Of a stretch of 7,716 nucleotides of DNA, positions 6,066 to 7,716 are shown one piece after another. Made by a program: the position numbers and the translations under genes. The notes under the pieces were generated by a model. The model made no database searches and was not told where the DNA came from. It saw nothing but the letters and a program-made list of their open reading frames with translations. The DNA is taken from the NCBI GenBank assembly GCA_030447045.1, contig JAUJMB010000072.1:1-7716 (forward strand), given 5' to 3'. The stretch is from Rubrobacteraceae bacterium (lineage in GTDB: Bacteria; Actinomycetota; Rubrobacteria; Rubrobacterales; Rubrobacteraceae). Positions within the stretch are counted from its first letter, which is position 1. The number at the start of each line of letters is the position of its first letter.

Positions 6066-6104
6066 AGCCAGGCCGATAAAGATAACGCGCAGGCCCAGCC
6101 TAGG
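6061..6104. terminator. Inverted repeat covering both stop codons of convergent genes
   Basis: CCTAGAGCCAGGCC (6061-6074) pairs imperfectly with GGCCCAGCCTAGG (6092-6104) around a 17-base A-rich loop: CCTAG/CTAGG, GC/GC and GGCC/GGCC pair, with one bulge and two mismatches. Each arm contains the TAG stop of one gene. No T-tract follows on either side, so termination is only a guess. Confidence 0.3.
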
Positions 6105-6918
6105 GGTCGAGCGCTTCTACGCGGTCGCCGGTCCTGATCTTACCGCCAGAGAGCACGTCGGCGCGCAGCCCGCCGCGATGCGCCAGGCCGCGCAGCACCC
6201 CCGACCGCGTGAGCCGTTCGAGGTGCGCGCACGGCTCGCAGCGCCGCTGGCCGAAGCACTCGACGGGCCCGACGCGGAAGCGCCTGCCGATCAGGGCGTC
6301 GAGCGCGATGCCCCTCACGACGAGGTTCCGCCGCGCCTCGGCGGGCTCCAACTCCACGCCGCCCGCGGCCAACTCCTCCAGGGCCTCGGCCTCCACCAGG
6401 GTGAGGTCGTAGCCGCGCCCCTCCGGGTTGGAGAAGGTCCCCTCCCCGCGCTCGTAGCGGTCGCCCCGCAGCCCGCGGCCCGCGACGGCCTCTGCGGAGG
6501 CCGCAACCGTCATGGGGCCTTCGGCCTCGGCGGCGAGCGCGACCAGCTCTACCACCCCGGCACCCTCCGGCCCGCTGTCGGCCCCGAGCAGGGGGTCGGG
6601 CTTCGCCAGCACGAAGGCGGCCTCCAGGTCGGCCTCCGCGCCCCCGTCCGCGTCCGGCCCGGCCGCCGGATCGAACACGACGCCCGGCGGCACCCCGAAG
6701 AACACGGCCCAGGTGGCCGACCCCCGGCGACGGCCGAGGAATCGTCCGGGCCACTCGAAGGCCTCCGGCGAGGCCACCGGCACCAGCCCGAGGCCGCGCC
6801 CGGCGAGCCACTGGCGCAGGCCGACCTCCCCATCGCCGGGCACCTCCAGAGGATCCACGCCGATCACGTGCGCGACGCAGACGGCCAGCGAATCCGCCTC
6901 CTGATGACCTACGGGCAC
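6100..6918 (-). CDS. MOSC-domain protein with an extra N-terminal domain
   Basis: 272 residues. Residues about 120-270 form a MOSC domain, the fold shared by molybdenum-cofactor sulfurase C-termini and YiiM-like proteins, thought to carry sulfur or bind the cofactor. It contains GRGLRGDRY (147-155), the NPEGRGYDLTLVEAEALEEL stretch (164-183), ARRNLVVRGIALDALIGRRF (195-214), the QRRCEPCAHL box with Cys227/Cys230 (Cys227 or Cys230 being the expected conserved cysteine), and RGGLRADVLSGGKIRTGDRV (248-267). Residues 1-110 are additional to usual stand-alone MOSC proteins of about 150-180 residues: DSLAVCVAHVIGVDPLEVP (9-27), a GLRQWLAGRGLGLVPV segment and VVFDPAAG (80-87). This part resembles C39-like peptidase domains by pattern, but the usual DC is DS (Asp9-Ser10), so it may be inactive. 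GTG 6918 is the first start after an in-frame TAA, with GGGAGG nine bases upstream. Substrate and partner are unknown. Confidence 0.88.
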   Translation of the reverse strand: MPVGHQEADSLAVCVAHVIGVDPLEVPGDGEVGLRQWLAGRGLGLVPVASPEAFEWPGRFLGRRRGSATWAVFFGVPPGVVFDPAAGPDADGGAEADLEAAFVLAKPDPLLGADSGPEGAGVVELVALAAEAEGPMTVAASAEAVAGRGLRGDRYERGEGTFSNPEGRGYDLTLVEAEALEELAAGGVELEPAEARRNLVVRGIALDALIGRRFRVGPVECFGQRRCEPCAHLERLTRSGVLRGLAHRGGLRADVLSGGKIRTGDRVEALDP

Positions 6919-6958
6919 CGCGAACCGCCTCCCCTCGGGTTACGTACACCGCGCACAC

Positions 6959-6986
6959 TCTATAGGTAGACCGGGGGGTACGCAAA
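6959..6986 (-). promoter_or_regulatory. Possible promoter of the MOSC gene
   Basis: Minus strand: TTTGCG (6981-6986), a 16-base spacer, TATAGA (6959-6964), about 40 bases before GTG 6918. The -35 is poor (3 of 6). Its position directly after the glcF hairpin supports a separate transcript for the MOSC gene. Confidence 0.35.
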
Positions 6987-7014
6987 GGCCGGCGACGGCC
7001 GGGCCCACCGGCCG
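6984..7014 (-). terminator. Probable terminator hairpin after glcF
   Basis: On the minus strand, CGGCCGG and CCGGCCG (7 perfect pairs, 7008-7014 with 6996-7002) enclose a five-base loop, starting 31 bases after the glcF stop. A competing GGCCG-TCGC-CGGCC hairpin overlaps the right arm and ends at TTT (6984-6986). The short T-tract makes intrinsic termination plausible but not certain. Confidence 0.5.
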
Positions 7015-7045
7015 CCCCGGACCTTAAAACTTCGGAACTTGAAAC

Positions 7046-7716
7046 CTACTTCTCGAGCAGCGTCTCTATGGGCCGGCCCTGGATCGAGGCGTCTAGGACC
7101 TCCATGGGGTGGGCCATCGGCATCGAGTGGCCCATGCGCCTGAGGGAAGCCTGGATCTGGAGCATGCAGCCGGGGTTGGAGGTGACGATCATGCGCGCCC
7201 CGGTGTTCAGGACGTTCTTCGCCTTGCGGTCGCCGAGCTCGGTGGCGGGCTCGGGCTCGACCATGTTGTAGATGCCGGCCGAGCCGCAGCAGATCTCGGC
7301 CTCCTTTATCTCCCTTACCTCCATGCCCGGTATCTGCTTGAGGGTCTGGCGCGGCTGCCGGCGCACGCCCTGGGCGTGGGCGAGGTGGCAGGCGTCGTGG
7401 TAGGCCGCCGCCACCGGCAGCGGGTTCCGCTCCGCGACGGGCCCGAGCTCCTGGATAAACTCGGTCACGTCCTTGACCTTCTCCGCAAAGGCGCTCGCCC
7501 GCTCGGCGTACTCGGGGTCGTCGCGCAGGAGGTAGCCGTACTCTTTGAGCGTCGAGCCGCAACCGGCCGCGTTGATGATGATGTTGTCGAGTTCCAGCCC
7601 CTCGAAGGAGTCTATGAGCTTGCGGGCGAACCCCTCGAACTCCTCCTCGCGGCCCGCGTGGACGCTCAGGGCGCCGCAGCAGCCCTGGAGCTTCGGCGCC
7701 ACGACCTCGCAGCCCT
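7046..7716 (-). CDS. glcF: Glycolate oxidase iron-sulfur subunit, C-terminal part (cut by window edge)
   Basis: The frame enters from the right edge and ends at TAG 7046, giving 222 visible residues; the internal GTG at 7700-7702 is a valine inside a conserved segment (GCEVVAPKLQGCCGALSVHAG), not a start. GlcF carries electrons in the membrane-associated GlcDEF complex that oxidises glycolate to glyoxylate. Visible landmarks are the cysteine-rich CCG repeats: GCCGALSVHAG, INAAGCGS, YHDACHLAHAQGVRRQPR, EICCGSAGIYNM and SNPGCMLQIQ, ending HPMEVLDASI. This order is the GlcF signature and differs from LutA (LldE), which is shorter. The N-terminal 4Fe-4S ferredoxin-type half lies outside the window, and glcD/glcE would be expected upstream of it. 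It reads in the same direction as the lyase cluster but is separated from it by the VC0807 and MOSC genes. Confidence 0.93.
   Translation of the reverse strand, partial: GCEVVAPKLQGCCGALSVHAGREEEFEGFARKLIDSFEGLELDNIIINAAGCGSTLKEYGYLLRDDPEYAERASAFAEKVKDVTEFIQELGPVAERNPLPVAAAYHDACHLAHAQGVRRQPRQTLKQIPGMEVREIKEAEICCGSAGIYNMVEPEPATELGDRKAKNVLNTGARMIVTSNPGCMLQIQASLRRMGHSMPMAHPMEVLDASIQGRPIETLLEK

Noticed and set aside
6178..6969. A 263-codon plus-strand frame opposite the MOSC gene
   Set aside because: The composition is typical of an antisense shadow, while the minus strand carries a complete MOSC domain with a ribosome binding site.
7046..7702. GTG 7702 as a true start of the glcF gene
   Set aside because: The frame continues to the window edge with conserved GlcF residues (GCEV before VAPK), so the gene is cut by the window rather than starting here.
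1..7716. CRISPR arrays, tRNA/rRNA genes, insertion sequences, attachment sites
   Set aside because: No regularly spaced repeats, cloverleaf-type sequence, transposase or integrase coding, or terminal inverted repeats were seen by eye on either strand.

Overview
The window is a chromosomal stretch of a very GC-rich bacterium. Codon third positions are almost all G or C, Shine-Dalgarno sites are of the AAGGAG/GGAGGT type, and GTG starts occur. The protein set (LspA, type II thymidine kinase, malyl-CoA lyase-like protein, VC0807-family membrane protein, GlcF) fits an actinomycete. The style of the small hypothetical proteins makes me think of Rubrobacter or a relative, but that is an impression and was not tested. 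There are no rRNA or tRNA genes, insertion sequences, CRISPR arrays or phage genes.

Layout from left to right. (1) 31-252 (+) is a small hypothetical protein. It is followed by a 246-base gap containing a repeated GGAAC-type motif, then lspA, signal peptidase II (499-1053, +). (2) On the minus strand, 1138-1383 holds a coding remnant that looks like the first three membrane helices of a ZIP metal transporter but has no usable start codon. It lies directly downstream of a membrane-anchored hypothetical protein (1385-1975, -). (3) Divergent from that gene is a 61-residue, highly charged protein with an internal duplication (2130-2315, +), closed by a strong GCGA-loop terminator. (4) A minus-strand cluster runs from 5206 down to 2376: a malyl-CoA/citramalyl-CoA lyase-type HpcH/HpaI enzyme, a TVP38/TMEM64 (DedA-like) membrane protein, thymidine kinase, and a small DUF2238/YjdF-like membrane protein. 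The spacings are 60, 5 and 39 bases. (5) Divergent from the lyase, behind a good TTGACA promoter, is a VC0807-family membrane protein (5346-6065, +). (6) Convergent with it is a MOSC-domain protein with an extra N-terminal domain (6100-6918, -). (7) The right edge holds the C-terminal half of glcF, the iron-sulfur subunit of glycolate oxidase (7046-7716, -, cut by the window).

Most of this is housekeeping or metabolic: lipoprotein processing, thymidine salvage and glyoxylate-related carbon metabolism. The lyase would release glyoxylate from malyl-CoA-type thioesters and GlcF belongs to the enzyme that makes glyoxylate from glycolate, so the two may be metabolically linked, though they are not adjacent. 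I do not see a new multi-gene system. The items most worth a second look are the start-less half-ZIP remnant, the MOSC fusion, and the duplicated-motif small protein.
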